Positions 36,002-60,136 of a stretch of DNA of 64,000 nucleotides are shown in pieces. The notes beneath the pieces were generated by a model. It was not told the DNA's origin. It did no database searches and saw only the letters and a list, made by a program, of their open reading frames with translations. The DNA comes from Metridium senile (Eukaryota; Cnidaria; Anthozoa; Actiniaria; Metridiidae). The first letter of the stretch is position 1. Every line of letters starts with the position of its first letter. The DNA lies in NCBI GenBank assembly GCA_949775045.1, contig OX459102.1, positions 16,245,660-16,309,659 of the forward strand, read 5' to 3'. The translations under genes were made by a program, and so were the position numbers.

Positions 36002-38149
36002 GCATGCGCAGAAGTAGCTTTTAGAAGTAGTTTTTTTATAGAAATAGCTAGGAATATTTTTATGTATCATTCAGTGAAAGCCTTTTATCGTGGAATCGAG
36101 GCTTGGCACGTTCACTACAGGAACTTGCATTGATAAAGGTCTCACAAAGTAAAACATGGTTGCCATGGACTACCGTGGCTACACATTAAGGTGGCACTGC
36201 AAGTTAAACATGGTTCAACCAAAAATATTTATCAAACTAGAACTGTTAAATCAAGACATCAGTAATTCTGTATGATGGTAAAGTGTAATCATCCATCTCC
36301 CCCATAGTTATTGGTTTTGCATGGACAATGGAAATCGTACGCGTACTCACTCCTCTCCCTCATAGTTTTTTTTTTCATGAGAATTGTAATCATCCCCATC
36401 CCCCATATTTACTATTCTGCATGGACACCCTTTTTTAGCTTTTGCTTTGTATGGAAATCGTACTCACTCCTCTCCCCATAGTTACTATTTTGCACACAAA
36501 CTACCCTTACGCCTCCCCCAATAGTCATTCGCGCGCGCATAATATATATCAAAGTAGTTTTCGTAAAATATCGTTATATATACACGTCGTACAAGATTTG
36601 AAGTTTTTCATGTCATTTAATAATGATATCAATATTATATTCGTTTCTAAGAAACTGCATAACGTAGCCCTATTGAATTGGGAAAAACTAAGTAAATATG
36701 AGTAAAAAATATAACAAGAAAATAAATAAAAAATATGAGTAAAAAAATGTAACAAGAAAATAAATAAAAAATATGAGTAAAAAAATATAACAAGAAACTA
36801 AATAAAAAATACTTGACTATTACAAACTTGTCCTCTTATGTTGTTCTTTCTGTTATGTTTCTACTGAAACAATCTGTTGGTGTACGTATATTCAAGTATG
36901 AACAACCAGTTGTTATGGTACGATAAAAAAATACGTTTAAAATTAGGTTTTGTGTGTTTTGTGTTTTGGCTTGAATTTATGTTTATGAATACCCTTAATT
37001 CAAAACCAGTTAGATATTACGCACGTAGCGCGCTAATAAGGGTCTGTTTACGCAGGCTACCTACGTAGGATGCATCTTGTTATGGTTATTATGCTATGAT
37101 AAACATTTTTTAATCACTGAAATTAAAACATGAAATTTGTTTTGTAACACCGAAGTAAAACTTTAGCCCTTCGTCAGAGTATAAAAGAGATCCCTTATTC
37201 GGGGTATGAAAGAGCTATATATTTAATTAATTTTAATTCAAATTGTTTTTAATATAACCTTTTTCAAAATTTCATCATTTTGAAAAGATCTCGCTGGCCT
37301 TTAGTTTTTTTTGCATGTTACAGCTTTGTTTCAAAGTTGTCACCCGGCTTAAAATATTAATCAATTCTTTTTCTCTGCAATGAGCTTAATTGTCATTATA
37401 ACTACCTTAAAGCTGTGACTATAACAAATCAATGTTATTTTTTATAAGCTTAATATAATGTTAATTGTTTATATGCTCGACCAGGTTTCCGCAACAGACC
37501 ACCAAATATGTCCCATGCTGATTAAAAGCACAGTGGACGCTAATCAAACCGATTAACCGATGGTTTACACACATAAAGCGTTTGATTCATTGAAGATTTT
37601 TTTAGTTTCATGCTAATAAAGAGAGAAATGCTTAACTTTGTGCTAGATTGATCCATATTTGAAACAGGTTTTTAAAAAAACATTTATCCTGCATTCATTG
37701 AAGATTTCTTATAATACAAGTTCATTGATAAAAAAAAAAAAATGGTTTATTGTATGTAAGCTTTGATTTATAATCTTAAAAAGTATTGGATTATTTCATG
37801 CTTTCATTTCATGTTTTAAAGAGGAAACTGCCTTCAATGTCAGTTACTTTCCAAAAGTAAAGTTTTGTTTATTAAACTGATTATACCCCAAATCGGTTGG
37901 TTGACCATCACAATGTACAGGCATTTCGACTTGAAACATTGCTGGGCGGTCTGGAGAAAGGATGAATTTTTTTTATAAATATCTTTCCAGCATATTCCTA
38001 AGGTATTTAGTGAAAAGTAAATTGATCAATATTGCAATTAAATGACGATAAACATTTTTTCATCCATTCATGGAAGATCAGTTTTTTATCACATCCTTAT
38101 TAACTGACTATTGTTTTACAATGTTTTTTTACGAGGAATTGTTACTACT
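36002..38149. other. ETS-C 3' region and intergenic DNA
   Basis: Just after the ETS-C stop there are pyrimidine-rich repeats (atcgtactcactcctctcccc variants, 36280-36530). Then come three copies of an ~55-bp unit aaatataacaagaaaataaa, then 'taaaaaatatgagt' (36690-36810), with several AATAAA that could serve ETS-C. Near 37125-37185 is a fragment of the 'CTCGAAACGTCAGTAAAG' family. No gene is recognised. Confidence 0.45.
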
Positions 38150-38159
38150 GTTTAAATAG

Positions 38160-38408
38160 TAACTATAATAGACACTAGAGCGAAAACACTAGAACCATGA
38201 AATAAAAACAAAATAGTTACTAACTAATATTTTCTATTTAGTGACTATTTAGTCAGTATCACTCAACCAGAAACATCAAATACAAAAGGAAAGAATACCT
38301 CATTACAACTTTACTTGTCTATTATAATAACTAATAGTCGCTAAATAAGAACTATTACAAACTTACAATTTGATTTTGTTTCATGGTTCTAGTGTTTTCG
38401 CTCTATCA
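38160..38408. mobile_element. Foldback element, AGAGCGAAAACACTAGAAC ends
   Basis: agagcgaaaacactagaacc at the left pairs with ggttctagtgttttcgctct at the right. Both continue into atgaaa(t)aaaaacaaa/tttgattttgtttcat. The interior has repeated ctaaatag/ctatttag palindromes, as in the 21.5-kb array. Confidence 0.65.
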
Positions 38409-39281
38409 CTCAATCTCAAACAGCAAATACAACATTTTCAAAAATTAAAAGCTATAAAAACGTGGTAAAACTTGTGTGAAAATTTGTACAAGATTTCCTT
38501 TCATTTAAATTTCTGAAAATATTACCACATTTTGAGGACTTTAAGCTATATATTCATTTTACTGTCTATCTTTTATTATTGTTATTATTATTTTCTATTG
38601 TGTATATCTGAAGACTGCAGTAAAAGTTCACAATGCTTTCTATTTATCTGATTTTCACACTCAATTGACAAACAAGCATATGTACCCAATGCTTTTTTTC
38701 TGTGTATCTGAGTGTACACTGAAACCAAATAGTTTCTTTATTTTTTTAACTGCAACTGTATTACACATGTTTAATGTGCAAGAGACAGACAACAAAGGGT
38801 TAAGGGGAAGGAACAAACAATGAATATAGTTTATCGGATTCTTTGATTTTTTTCAATTCTAAAAATGTCAATTTCCTGAATATGGATAATTGTCTGTGAT
38901 AGTTGAAAAGGGTGTGTTTAGGCCATGTTTCTTTCATGGCCAGCTGTTTTTTATTAGCTAAAAAAAAAAAAAACTTAAATGTACATTAATTCAGGAACAA
39001 GATATTGTACATTTTTAATTAATAGTTTCCTGATCTGATTGCAAACTTGTTTAACAGGTTTAACAACTGCATTCAGTAATACTCCAACTGATACCTGAGA
39101 ATCGATGCTGAGAATCACACATGCTGGAAGAACGCAAACTACGCTAATTAGCCTGAGAAAAAAGACGTTCTTTCGGTTCTTTTCTTCGATGTATTGAAGC
39201 TGTCTACACTAGTTTACATCAATTTGTTAAATTAAAAAGAAACATGCACACAAAATTCAGTTTAAACTTAGGTCTAGTTCA

Positions 39282-39405
39282 AACGTCGCTTCTCACATGT
39301 GCCGAATCTAATGCAATAAATTCAAACAATAGGTTTTGCCCATTTGCGTTAGATTCGGCACATGTGAGGTCTGTGAGATTCAACGTTTGAACTTGGCCTT
39401 AGGCT
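39282..39405. mobile_element. Foldback MITE, GTCTAGTTCAAACG ends
   Basis: ggtctagttcaaacgtcgct at the left pairs with caacgtttgaacttggcc at the right. The inner stem is tcacatgtgccgaatctaa paired with ttagattcggcacatgtga. Confidence 0.7.
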
Positions 39406-39583
39406 AACGACTAGTCCAACAGTCAATTTTTGCCAGTAAATTCTGCTCCAATTGTTTCACAATTCAGTCCGAAACACTGGCACAGCAGACACCGCCCGAT
39501 GTTAAAGTGGTATTCATCCCTACATGTTCTATTTCAAGTTCACAATATGAACAATTAGACATTAATTTGAATGCGTTTAAAAA

Positions 39584-39895
39584 GCAATCAGAGTTTTGCG
39601 ACCAGGGACATTGTCTCTAAAAGGATATACGGCCAGCCGTAGACAGGAAAACGTTGGATTGGAAAAAGGAAGTGTAGTATTATATGATATAATAGTTTTT
39701 TTTATTGACTGTCAAGGTTAATTATCTTAATATTGAGCAATCAGAGTTTCGCTTCCAGGGTTAAAGATACGGTCAGCATCGATGGGGCACAGGACAGGAA
39801 AACGTTTGATTCGAAAAGGAAGTGTTTTGTTATATGATATATACTTTTTTTTATTGACTGTCAGAGTTAATTATCTTAACTGATAAATCGTTTCT
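39584..39895. repeat. Tandem duplication, ~150-bp unit
   Basis: Two copies start near gcaatcagagtttt(g/c)gc... and share acaggaaaacgtt(g/t)gatt and ttttattgactgtcaaggtt. Non-coding. Confidence 0.7.
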
Positions 39896-40035
39896 TTACG
39901 TGGGCGATGAAGGGCGCATTGAAATAGTGAGAATACTTCTAATTTTTATAGGGGGAAATCTGTATTTAATATTAATAATGATAATAATCTTTATTTGAAT
40001 TACTAAAATGTATCTGTTCACTAGGATGCAGGATG

Positions 40036-40148
40036 TTACCCTTCGAGCAGAGGTTCCTTTCTCTTACCTGGAACAACAAACAAATCAACCAACCAACCAA
40101 CCAACAAACGTCTAGGTAGAGAGAAAGGAACCTTTGCTCGCAGGGTAA
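40036..40148. mobile_element. Foldback MITE with (CAAC)n loop
   Basis: tacccttcgagcagaggttc plus ctttctct at the left pairs with agagaaaggaacctttgctc plus gcagggta at the right, around a (ccaa)n loop. Confidence 0.7.
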
Positions 40149-40149
40149 T

Positions 40150-41379
40150 GATGTATAATTACCCGGTTTAAAAATTGCATTTGAAATTGTAAACAAATTA
40201 TAGATCAAATTGGTTAAAAATTGGATTTTGTTTTTAAATATTTTCATTGCAGCTTTTTAGGTGAGAGACGTAGGAGCGAAAGAACGTCTGTTTTCACAGG
40301 CTAAAGCTTTAAAAAAATGTTTATAGCTTTTTGCAGAAAATTGTTTCCCGTTTTGAAAATTGATGAATTTTTTTAATGAGTCTAGTTGTCTTTCAAAAAT
40401 CATTATACAATCACAATTATACAATCACATTTATTTAAAAGCGTTTTTTATATCAGGAAATTTATATTTCATAAAAGAATATATATTACAATCACAATCT
40501 ATATCTTTTTGGCCTAATAAACTGACTTTCATCTGAGTAAAAAATAGATAATAATAATATATAATTAATGATATGTAATACCCAAAAAACTTTTTTGGTT
40601 TTGATTTTTTCAGAGTGTATAATAAGAATTTAGACTATTTTTTCCTACAAGTAAGGGTCAAGAGTCTTAAATGAAATCTTCTGTTGGTTTCTTAGTACGT
40701 GATCACTTCTAGCCTTGACCTTGTTCAACGTGGAATATATCATCATTCTTGAAATGACTTGTTATTTTGAACATAATACGCCAAGGTCGTAATACTGGAC
40801 TCATGATTTTAACGGCCCTATAGACCACTTTCATGAATACCATAATATATACCGGAAAATGATTTTTCAAGTAAACAGATATTTTAATATTTAAACACTG
40901 TCATGAAAGAACCACCTATTAAAAATAGGCAAGTTGGATAGTTTTGATGCATGCTCTGGCTAAAATACCAAAGACGTTATGCTCAATGAAAAATGTAGAG
41001 ATTTGTATGTAATTTTCTGCTGAGGCCTTTGATGCCTCGTTTTGGTGTTTTACTGATTTTTCAAACTCTCATAGCTTCTTGCAAATTTAATCGTTTTTTT
41101 CTCAAACTTTCACAAGTTATTGTTATGGTGAATGTCTATCAAGATGATAGCTTTCTCTTTTTAAAACATCAATTTTAAAAATTATGATAATTAGTGGCGG
41201 CCATTTTTGAAAGTCGTCTATTAGGAGCTTTTTAGGGCTTTTCGTGATAAAAAATATCTACGGGAAAGTGTTTATGGAGATATTCGGGAAAGTGACTATA
41301 GGAAACTTACACCGGGACGAACGGGATACAGCTGAGTGGAAAAGGTTTATGAATATGGGTTTTTAGTCAGAAAACAATA
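40150..41379. other. Intergenic, no gene recognised
   Basis: AT-rich DNA. No exon or bounded element could be supported. Confidence 0.45.
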
Positions 41380-41384
41380 TAGGG

Positions 41385-41582
41385 ACACGGGATTTTGATT
41401 TGAATAATTTTAGGGATACGGGATATTGATAAGAATAGGGTACGGGATATTGATAAGAATAGAGGTACGGGATATTGATAAGAATAGGGGTACGGGATAT
41501 TAATAATAGAGGTACGGGATATTGATAAGAATAGGGGTACGGGATATTGATAAGAAAAGTTGTAGGGTACGGAATATTGATA
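41385..41582. repeat. ~24-bp minisatellite GGTACGGGATATTGATAAGAATA
   Basis: Seven to eight copies of gg(g)tacgggatattgataag, then aatag. The Tyr/Pro-rich minus-strand ORF is its translation and is not a gene. Confidence 0.85.
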
Positions 41583-42320
41583 CTTTTTATATTATTACTA
41601 TTATATACTAGGTAATGTATTTGCAACCAGGCCTGCATACGAATTCACTAAACTTGTTAGCCTTGAGCCCGTGCATTTTTGTTATGCGACCTTATTGTAT
41701 AAAAATATAAATAAAACGAATTAGGGAAAACCCCCAGCTCGCCGTTCATTCACCCATAAAAACAGTACGTGTCAAAGGTATTTGAAAATATTGAAAGAAG
41801 AAAATAAGCAACTTAAGAGTGCAATGTTCATGTTCTTTGTACCTTGATTTAATATAAACATGCTTTTTGAAAGGGAATTTAGTCGAGCTCCTTTCACTGA
41901 TTGTCAGGCATCCAAAACTTGACAGAGCTGCACAGCTGACATCACTAGTGACTGAGTGGGTGGGCCGGACGAGATTATGCGCGAGGTCCATACAAATGAC
42001 CAAGAACCAAATATTTTCCCGTCCGGCATGACCTGCTCAGTCAAAAACCATTTTATCACATGACCCTTTCATTTTAATTTTTTTGCAAGCGGGTGCGTAC
42101 GCCTTTTTGAACGGGCCGGACGGCTTTATACGGCCCGCTCAACAAAACACGTACGGCCCCCATCACGTGACTTTATTAGGATCGCGCGAGCGGGGAAATA
42201 CTGTAATATGTACTTATTGATTTTTAAATACATACTAATACTTTGTTATTAATATTGTGCAAAGACTAGAGACTAGACACAGTAAGAGCCAAGGTGAACC
42301 AAAACCAAGTACACCTAACT
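41583..42320. other. Intergenic, GC-richer at 41950-42200
   Basis: Contains repeated short motifs gggccggac/cccgtccggc/gggccggacggc and tcacatgac/catcacgtgac, which may be the remains of a foldback element. No exon is recognised. Confidence 0.35.
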
Positions 42321-43036
42321 GTTAAGGTAGTTTCGGATATACTTGAATTTCTTAATGAATTTATGTATAAATCCTGTCATTTATAGATCATCGTTTGGCA
42401 AGTCAAAAAAACGTGTAAAAATATCGGGGTCACCGTATTGGTTATAGAGTTATAAGATATAGTAAAAGTAGGTATTTGCAATAATTTGCGGTGATTTTGC
42501 TCAAAAGTACCTACTCAAAGCAGTCTAGAGAATGCGAACGTATTCAGGAAAAGCATTAAATTATATCAAACGATAGATCCAGTAAGGTTTATCTAACATT
42601 TTCTGTCATAAAAATCATTGAATCATTTCCAAATATTGGTATAAGTTAACCCTAGAAGCACAATTCTACGCCAATTACGCACCCCTACATGTGTATATAG
42701 TTGTAGCATTTGTAAAATTACAGAAAATCCAATCGATGAATATTTCATTTTTTACTCTTAATCGTAAGAATAGTAAATGGAGCCATGAATAAAAAATTAG
42801 GGGTCACCGTGTTAGTTAAGGCGCTATAAGCGAAAAATTCAAAATTTCTATTGTTTTGGCCGAGTAACACTGGGCACTAATCGCTTTCAAGACTCCCCTT
42901 TATCATTATTTAGTTTGTTTGAAGCTGAGAAAAGGCATAATTTGGCTTTGATTTGTTTTTTCTTCCATGGCAGAAATCCTTGAACAAGATGTGCGCGAGC
43001 GTAGTGCGCAGTAGCAAGTGTCCGGAACTATCTTAA
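42321..43036. mobile_element. TTAA-flanked non-autonomous element (~0.7 kb)
   Basis: TTAA (42321-42324) then GGTAGTTTCGGATA at the left; TGTCCGGAACTATC then TTAA (43033-43036) at the right. The ends are inverted repeats with two to three mismatches. The interior has a tandem-like pair of 'ggggtcaccgt(a/g)tt(g/a)gtta' segments. No transposase is present. It uses the same target type as the 2-kb palindrome at 29.1-31.1 kb, with a similar GGT(A/G)G start. Confidence 0.6.
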
Positions 43037-43432
43037 AAGTTGACAAAATTGATAGATCAATCTACGACTGATTCAGAAGAGAATTATGTGAATACACGAT
43101 ATAAATGCTAAGATGAAATGACTCGCTCTCGTTTTTGAAATACTACTATACCTGATAGCGCTGGGACGTTTCAAGGAAAAAGAAAGGTTTAGTAGCTAGT
43201 GTTCCGGTTTATGTAGGCCGGTTCTATTTTATTTGGGACCAAACGATATGTCTTTTTTAGGGATCTGGTTTAGGGAAGTTGCATTGTATAATCTCTAGCT
43301 TTGGGACCAAAAAATATGTCCAGTTTAGAAATAATTAGTCGCTTAGTCAGCATTACTGCTGCATTTTGTTTCTGGATTCCACTCTCAGTTCACGATTTCA
43401 GGCAGTAAATAGGCCACACTAGCTTGGCTTAC

Positions 43433-44015
43433 TTTCAGGGGCAATCACAAACTTAAACTCTCTCAACAGTCGAACTATAGTGATCTTAGTCTCCATCTGT
43501 GCCAGGCAATTCCCGAGGCAGTTGCGAGGACCTGCTCCAAATGGATTAAACTGATATGGATGCCTTTGTTCACTCGCTTCGCTACGGAATCTTTCTGGGT
43601 TGAATTGGAGGGGTTCCGACCATGCATCAGGATCGTAATTGGCCAGGAAGTATGACATTAACACAGGCGTTCCCTTTGCAAAGTGAACACCATTCATGTG
43701 CACGTCTCGTTACATTTACGCGTTATTGCACCTCTATCACGAAGCGTTATGCGAAGCATTTCGTTGAAGAAGCAGTTGAGGTATTGCAGCTCTAGAACCA
43801 GATCGTATATTGGTCTATTAGGATCTGCTTGAAAAGCCTTCTCGATTTCATCATAGAGTTTTTCCTGTGATTCTGGGAAGGATGCTAGGTAATAAAGAAA
43901 GGCTCTGAATGCTAAACTTGTCGTGTGAAAGCCGGCCACCAAGAAAAGCACCTATCAATATAAAAAATACTGATTAAATTAAGACTGTACATCCACTCCC
44001 CACAAAAGCTATCAA

Positions 44016-44073
<58 letters not shown>

Positions 44074-44206
44074 AAAATAAAAAGACACTGGACAAACCAT
44101 TGCACGTATAACCGATTCTCTACTTTACCAGTTCCTCGTTAGGGTCATTTTGGATGTTTGTTACCAGCCCAAATGCATTTGACATCAAGACTTCCAAAAC
44201 ATACTG
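43433..44206 (-). pseudogene. Cytochrome P450 remnant (CYP3-like), frameshifted
   Basis: Two minus-strand exons survive. Exon A is 44206-44129 (QYVLEVLMSNAFGLV..., donor gtaaag). Exon B is 43951-43433 (acceptor attgatag, donor gtaagc). Exon B carries the I-helix oxygen-binding motif (LVAGFHTT), the K-helix ExxR (NEMLR), the PERF region and the haem-binding loop FNPFGAGPRNCLGN with its cysteine ligand. The frame breaks by one base near 43702-43707, between GAITRKCNE and VHMNGVHF. About 80 residues normally found between exons A and B are missing from the 177-bp gap, and no N-terminal or C-terminal exons are visible. P450s are membrane-bound haem monooxygenases. The wording of the conserved regions is CYP3/CYP5-like. 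A sequencing error could explain the frameshift but not the missing exons. Confidence 0.8.
44018..44073. repeat. (CCAG)n microsatellite
   Basis: About 14 perfect ccag units in the intron of the P450 remnant. The Leu-Ala-Gly-Trp ORF across it is an artefact. Confidence 0.95.
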
Positions 44207-44209
44207 CTG

Positions 44210-45069
44210 ACAGAAAGAACTGGCGTCGACAGTTTAGCCTACAACGATACAAAGAAGAAATCAAATAACTGTCAAAAATGAACGCCAAGTTTCGAAAGAT
44301 TTTGCCAAAACAAACATGAACTCAACTTAAAAAGACGTTCACACTCCATATGTGAAGAGAATCGGTCAAATAGCAGCTGAGATATGGTTACTTGAATATA
44401 TAATTTTCCCATACAAATCACTGTAATTTACGTTCCAAAAGTTTGGAACAGACCACAGGGAGCCCGGCTTAGTGTCGCTTTTATATGAAATAAATTATAC
44501 AATGAAATAAAATCTATTATAATCATGAGAGCCTTTGGGTTTCCTGTGCTGTATTTAATCCTTAGAGTTTCCAAAGAGCCAGCTATGCAGGTAATGGGCT
44601 CCTGGGCTAATTTATTATTTGAAATTTTCCTTTTTGTACATTTATTTTGGTTTGTGTTGTAAAAAAAAACAATGTGCAATTTGTTAAAAAGAGAAAATAT
44701 ATATCACTCCAGCTCAATAACTTTCTTTCAACTGTCTTTCAAAAATCTCCATTTCCATCCTATGACACAGAGCTTGGGCTACCTGTGTCGTGACAAGTTG
44801 GATCACGCATTCACCGTCACAGTCGTCACGGAGCTCATATGCATTCAGTGCTAAAAACACGATGTTGTATTGAAACACTACTTGGTAAAGTTTGCTGCAA
44901 TTTGACAATATCCTTGATCAGTTATAAGGCACAAAAGAAGGCCAAAGAAGACTATAAATGAGAGATATTGGAGGGAATATATCGGTGAAATACATTGTAA
45001 TAGCGGGTCACAAGTTTAATATATCGAAGAACATGATTTTGCTTGGCTGAGTCCGTCGTATAAGAATCG
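44210..45069. other. Divergent spacer between P450 remnant and choline dehydrogenase
   Basis: It should contain the choline dehydrogenase promoter, but I see no clear core motifs. Overlapping ORFs of 60-83 codons at 44428-44908 lie on both strands and match no family I know. Confidence 0.4.
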
Positions 45070-57033
<11,964 letters not shown>

Positions 57034-57182
57034 TTAAAATCGTGCTCATGGCAAAAAGATCAGTCTTAAAAATGGCAAAGGAAGAATGAGAATACAATTT
57101 AGGATATAAGCTGTAACAACAAATGGAGCAAACTAATCTAGGCTATTTTATGAATTTTATATATATGCCTGCATCCCCGGCC

Positions 57183-57465
57183 CATGGGCAGCAGAGTATC
57201 GTACCTATTTCAATCTCGTGATGTTAGTCTATCTGGTATTAAAAGCGATCGTATGTCACTCGGTTACTAATCGGTAACTTCTTTAACTGCCCCCGAAGGT
57301 AATACCAGATAGACTAACATCACGAGATTGAAATAGGAGCTAGAAATATGACGAAGGGTCAATGGAATAACAAAGCAAACAAATAAGCGACCGTTGGTAG
57401 CTATAAATACACGGAGATTACAAGCGAATACAAACGCGAACGATACTCTGCTGCCCATGCCCGGC
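57183..57465. mobile_element. Foldback element, CATGGGCAGCAGAGTATCG ends
   Basis: The outer repeat gggcagcagagtatcg pairs with cgatactctgctgcccat. Inside, a long stem pairs tatttcaatctcgtgatgtt, then agtctatctggtatt, with its complement at about 57301-57340. It lies 150 bp after the CHDH stop, so probably in its 3' UTR or just beyond. Confidence 0.75.
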
Positions 57466-57563
57466 TGGCAGGTTTTTCTCTTCTTTTAACCTCTCGTTTT
57501 TGTGTTTTTCTTTTTTTTAAGTGCATGTGTACCTGTGTGTGTGTGTCATTGGCTTAAATATAA

Positions 57564-57569
57564 AATAAA
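57564..57569 (+). terminator. Candidate poly(A) signal of CHDH
   Basis: AATAAA 530 bp after the stop; another lies at 57723. Upstream of them is a (TG)n tract. Confidence 0.3.
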
Positions 57570-57968
57570 ATAGATTTTTGTGACGTAGATAAGTAAATAG
57601 ATATAAACGATAATAAGTAAAAAATATAATTTTTTAAATATATAAGTGTGTGTGCAACAATCTCGAATACGAGGGTTCTTCAATAACATTTACAATAAAT
57701 TGTATTTTGTAAGCCAGAAACAAATAAAGAATATTAAAAAAGGATATTAGCTGTTTGTGAACAAATTAATACAAATGTACTAACATATAAAACTCAATAT
57801 ACTGATGAATTGGGTTATCTGGATATGAATGTTTCCAGAGGGTGGAGAGGGAGGGAGGGAGGAATGGATGGATGGGTGGAGGGGGACTCATGCAAGGGTA
57901 AAGGGAGCAATTCGGTATACGTACCTTTTGTGCGTTATCTTTTACAGAATATCCACCAGTTGTCCCCA

Positions 57969-58116
57969 TCACAGTTACGTGTGCCATCTTGAAAGGCCTA
58001 GTAGCCGGGTCTTTGAATTGAAGCGAGACGAACGTTGAGCTTGTAACAATAGAAGCGTACGTCTCGCTTCGATGCAAAGGCCTGGCTACCTTTTAAGATG
58101 GCGCAGGGAACTGTGA
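57969..58116. mobile_element. Foldback MITE, CACAGTT ends, copy 2
   Basis: cacagttacgtgtgccatct, then tgaaagg, at the left; ccttttaagatggcgcaggg, then aactgtg, at the right. The inner arms share gcgagacgaacgtt/gcgtacgtctcgc. Same family as 55551-55722. Confidence 0.7.
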
Positions 58117-58119
58117 AGG

Positions 58120-60136
58120 GGACTGTTGCAAAACGGGAGGAATTGGGTACAAGTTGCGATCGCAAAGCATGCATGGATTGTTTGGCTAGGCAGATTTGTG
58201 TTATCCAGCCAAACAATTCATGTATTTCGAACTGATTTAGGTTATTTGATGATCAATAAATTGCTTCACAGAAAGCCAAAACACTATATTTTTTGATTAA
58301 TATAGTACCAAACATCACATTATTTAATCATAAACTTAAAAGTTAATGATTCCTCAGCTCGGACAAAAGATTAAAGCTGAAGGTGCATTATTTATTGTGA
58401 GCATAAGAATCACCATTACAATAGAGGAAGCACATTTTATTCAGTTAATTTAACAAATTAATATTACGCTCGTGCAGTGTGCGAAATAGCCCCTACATTA
58501 CGAGGAATTAATTTGCTCAAGCGAGCTAAAGGCTCATTCCACGAGACTGTGTCTCTACTTTCCGCTCATTCTTTCTCTGAAGACAACACTCCAACAAAAC
58601 GCGTTGAAGATTGAGGCGGGAGAGAAGACATACCCTGCTTTGACACTTCTCTCCCCAATCTCACTCGGCCAATACGTAGCGTACGTAACCGAGCAAACTT
58701 CAACTCGTTTCATTGAAGATTTCCCGTAATAGTAGGGACATTTTTGCAGTCTTCTTCTCAAAGTGCGCTTTACAAATTCCACAATACTATTATATACACT
58801 TGTTTCATGCAGCAAAATTCTACAACTTTATGAAGCTTGCAATTTTCGTCTCAAACTCTTAAATTATCTATGAAGCATTGAGGCATTAGTTTTCCTCCTC
58901 TTCATTGTATAAAAATGTTTTTAAAAATATCTCGATTTATTTACTTATTTACAAGTGTGTTATTCTGGTGCTGTTTTGAGGAGTTTCCTCAAACGATTTG
59001 ATGTCCATTTTCTCTATTTCAAGCAACAACACTACAAATATATCAGTGCACCATTTAAAAAAAGATGGCGGCCATTCTGAACAACTAATAAAGTTTTTTT
59101 TCTCTTTTACTCCGACGATGGGCTAAATTAAGCTCGAAACGTCAGTAAAGTTAATTCAACATTTTTTACGGTGTTACAAATTTCATTATATTACCTAACT
59201 AATAAAGCTGTTATCCTTGACAGACTAGCCTCGTGTACACGTGAAAACTCAACCGAGTTGTCACATGCATAAGATGCTAGTAAGTCGAGAAAGTTTATTA
59301 GTTTGAGAAGCTTATTAGACTAAGACACTGATACTAAAGGTAATTTGAACGCCATATTGTGATTCATAGTATGTAAGGCTAGTCAGTCAGTCTAGGTAAT
59401 AAGTACTGAAAATGGTCGCCATTTTGATTTGACCTATAATATAAGGTGCTTTTTCAATAACTGGGCTGTCCATTGAAAGAGGAACCCCTTTCTACAAAAC
59501 GTCCAATAATTAACTGAAATTTAGAAACCGACTGCTATATACAGCCAAATCAATTGTCCGCATAAGCGGAAATTATCAAATAATATTTCTTAATTATAAT
59601 AAAAAATGGTAGTTTGATTTAAATCCTGGGATATATATTGAATTATCACTGTCCGTTAAAGTTGATGACAATTAATTGATTAAATTTTACATCACATGTA
59701 CAATTTAAAGTTTCGTTGTTTCTACTTTGATGTTTATCGTTGACTTCTGCTGCTGGAGTGAAACCTGTGGAACAAAACAAACACACGTAAATACAAATTC
59801 ACTTTGCCTTTTTCAATTTTATATAATACACTTAACTGACATTATTTTGCTTTCTTCAAAACAGCACAATTTAAGGGTTGAAAAAGTTCAAAATCTTAAT
59901 TTACAGCATGCAGGGAGATATGGTCACTTGAGGATTTGCAGCAAAGTTGAGAACAATTTCAAGTGCGCTGACATTGTATTTTCGTGCACCAACTCAAACC
60001 GATAATTAGTCATAAATTTAAATTATGAAAGTAGCGGTGATCTTAATGACGTCATTTTGTGTATATTATTCAGCCAATCAGCGTACGAATACGAATGTCG
60101 CGTGTCTAGTCTTACCACTATAGTAGTTAGTAGTAA
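58120..60136. other. Convergent spacer between CHDH and TRPC-like gene
   Basis: No gene is recognised. It holds a right-arm copy of the 'CTCGAAACGTCAGTAAAG' family at 59105-59195 (with 'tttttacggtgttacaaatt') and an isolated aaagatggcggcc near 59061. The TRPC-like 3' UTR should lie at its right end. Confidence 0.45.

Noticed and set aside
41363..41638. Tyr/Pro-rich 91-codon minus ORF
   Set aside because: Translation of the ~24-bp minisatellite.
44714..44908. Possible upstream P450 exon on the minus strand
   Set aside because: The translation has no P450 motif and does not connect in phase to the remaining exons.
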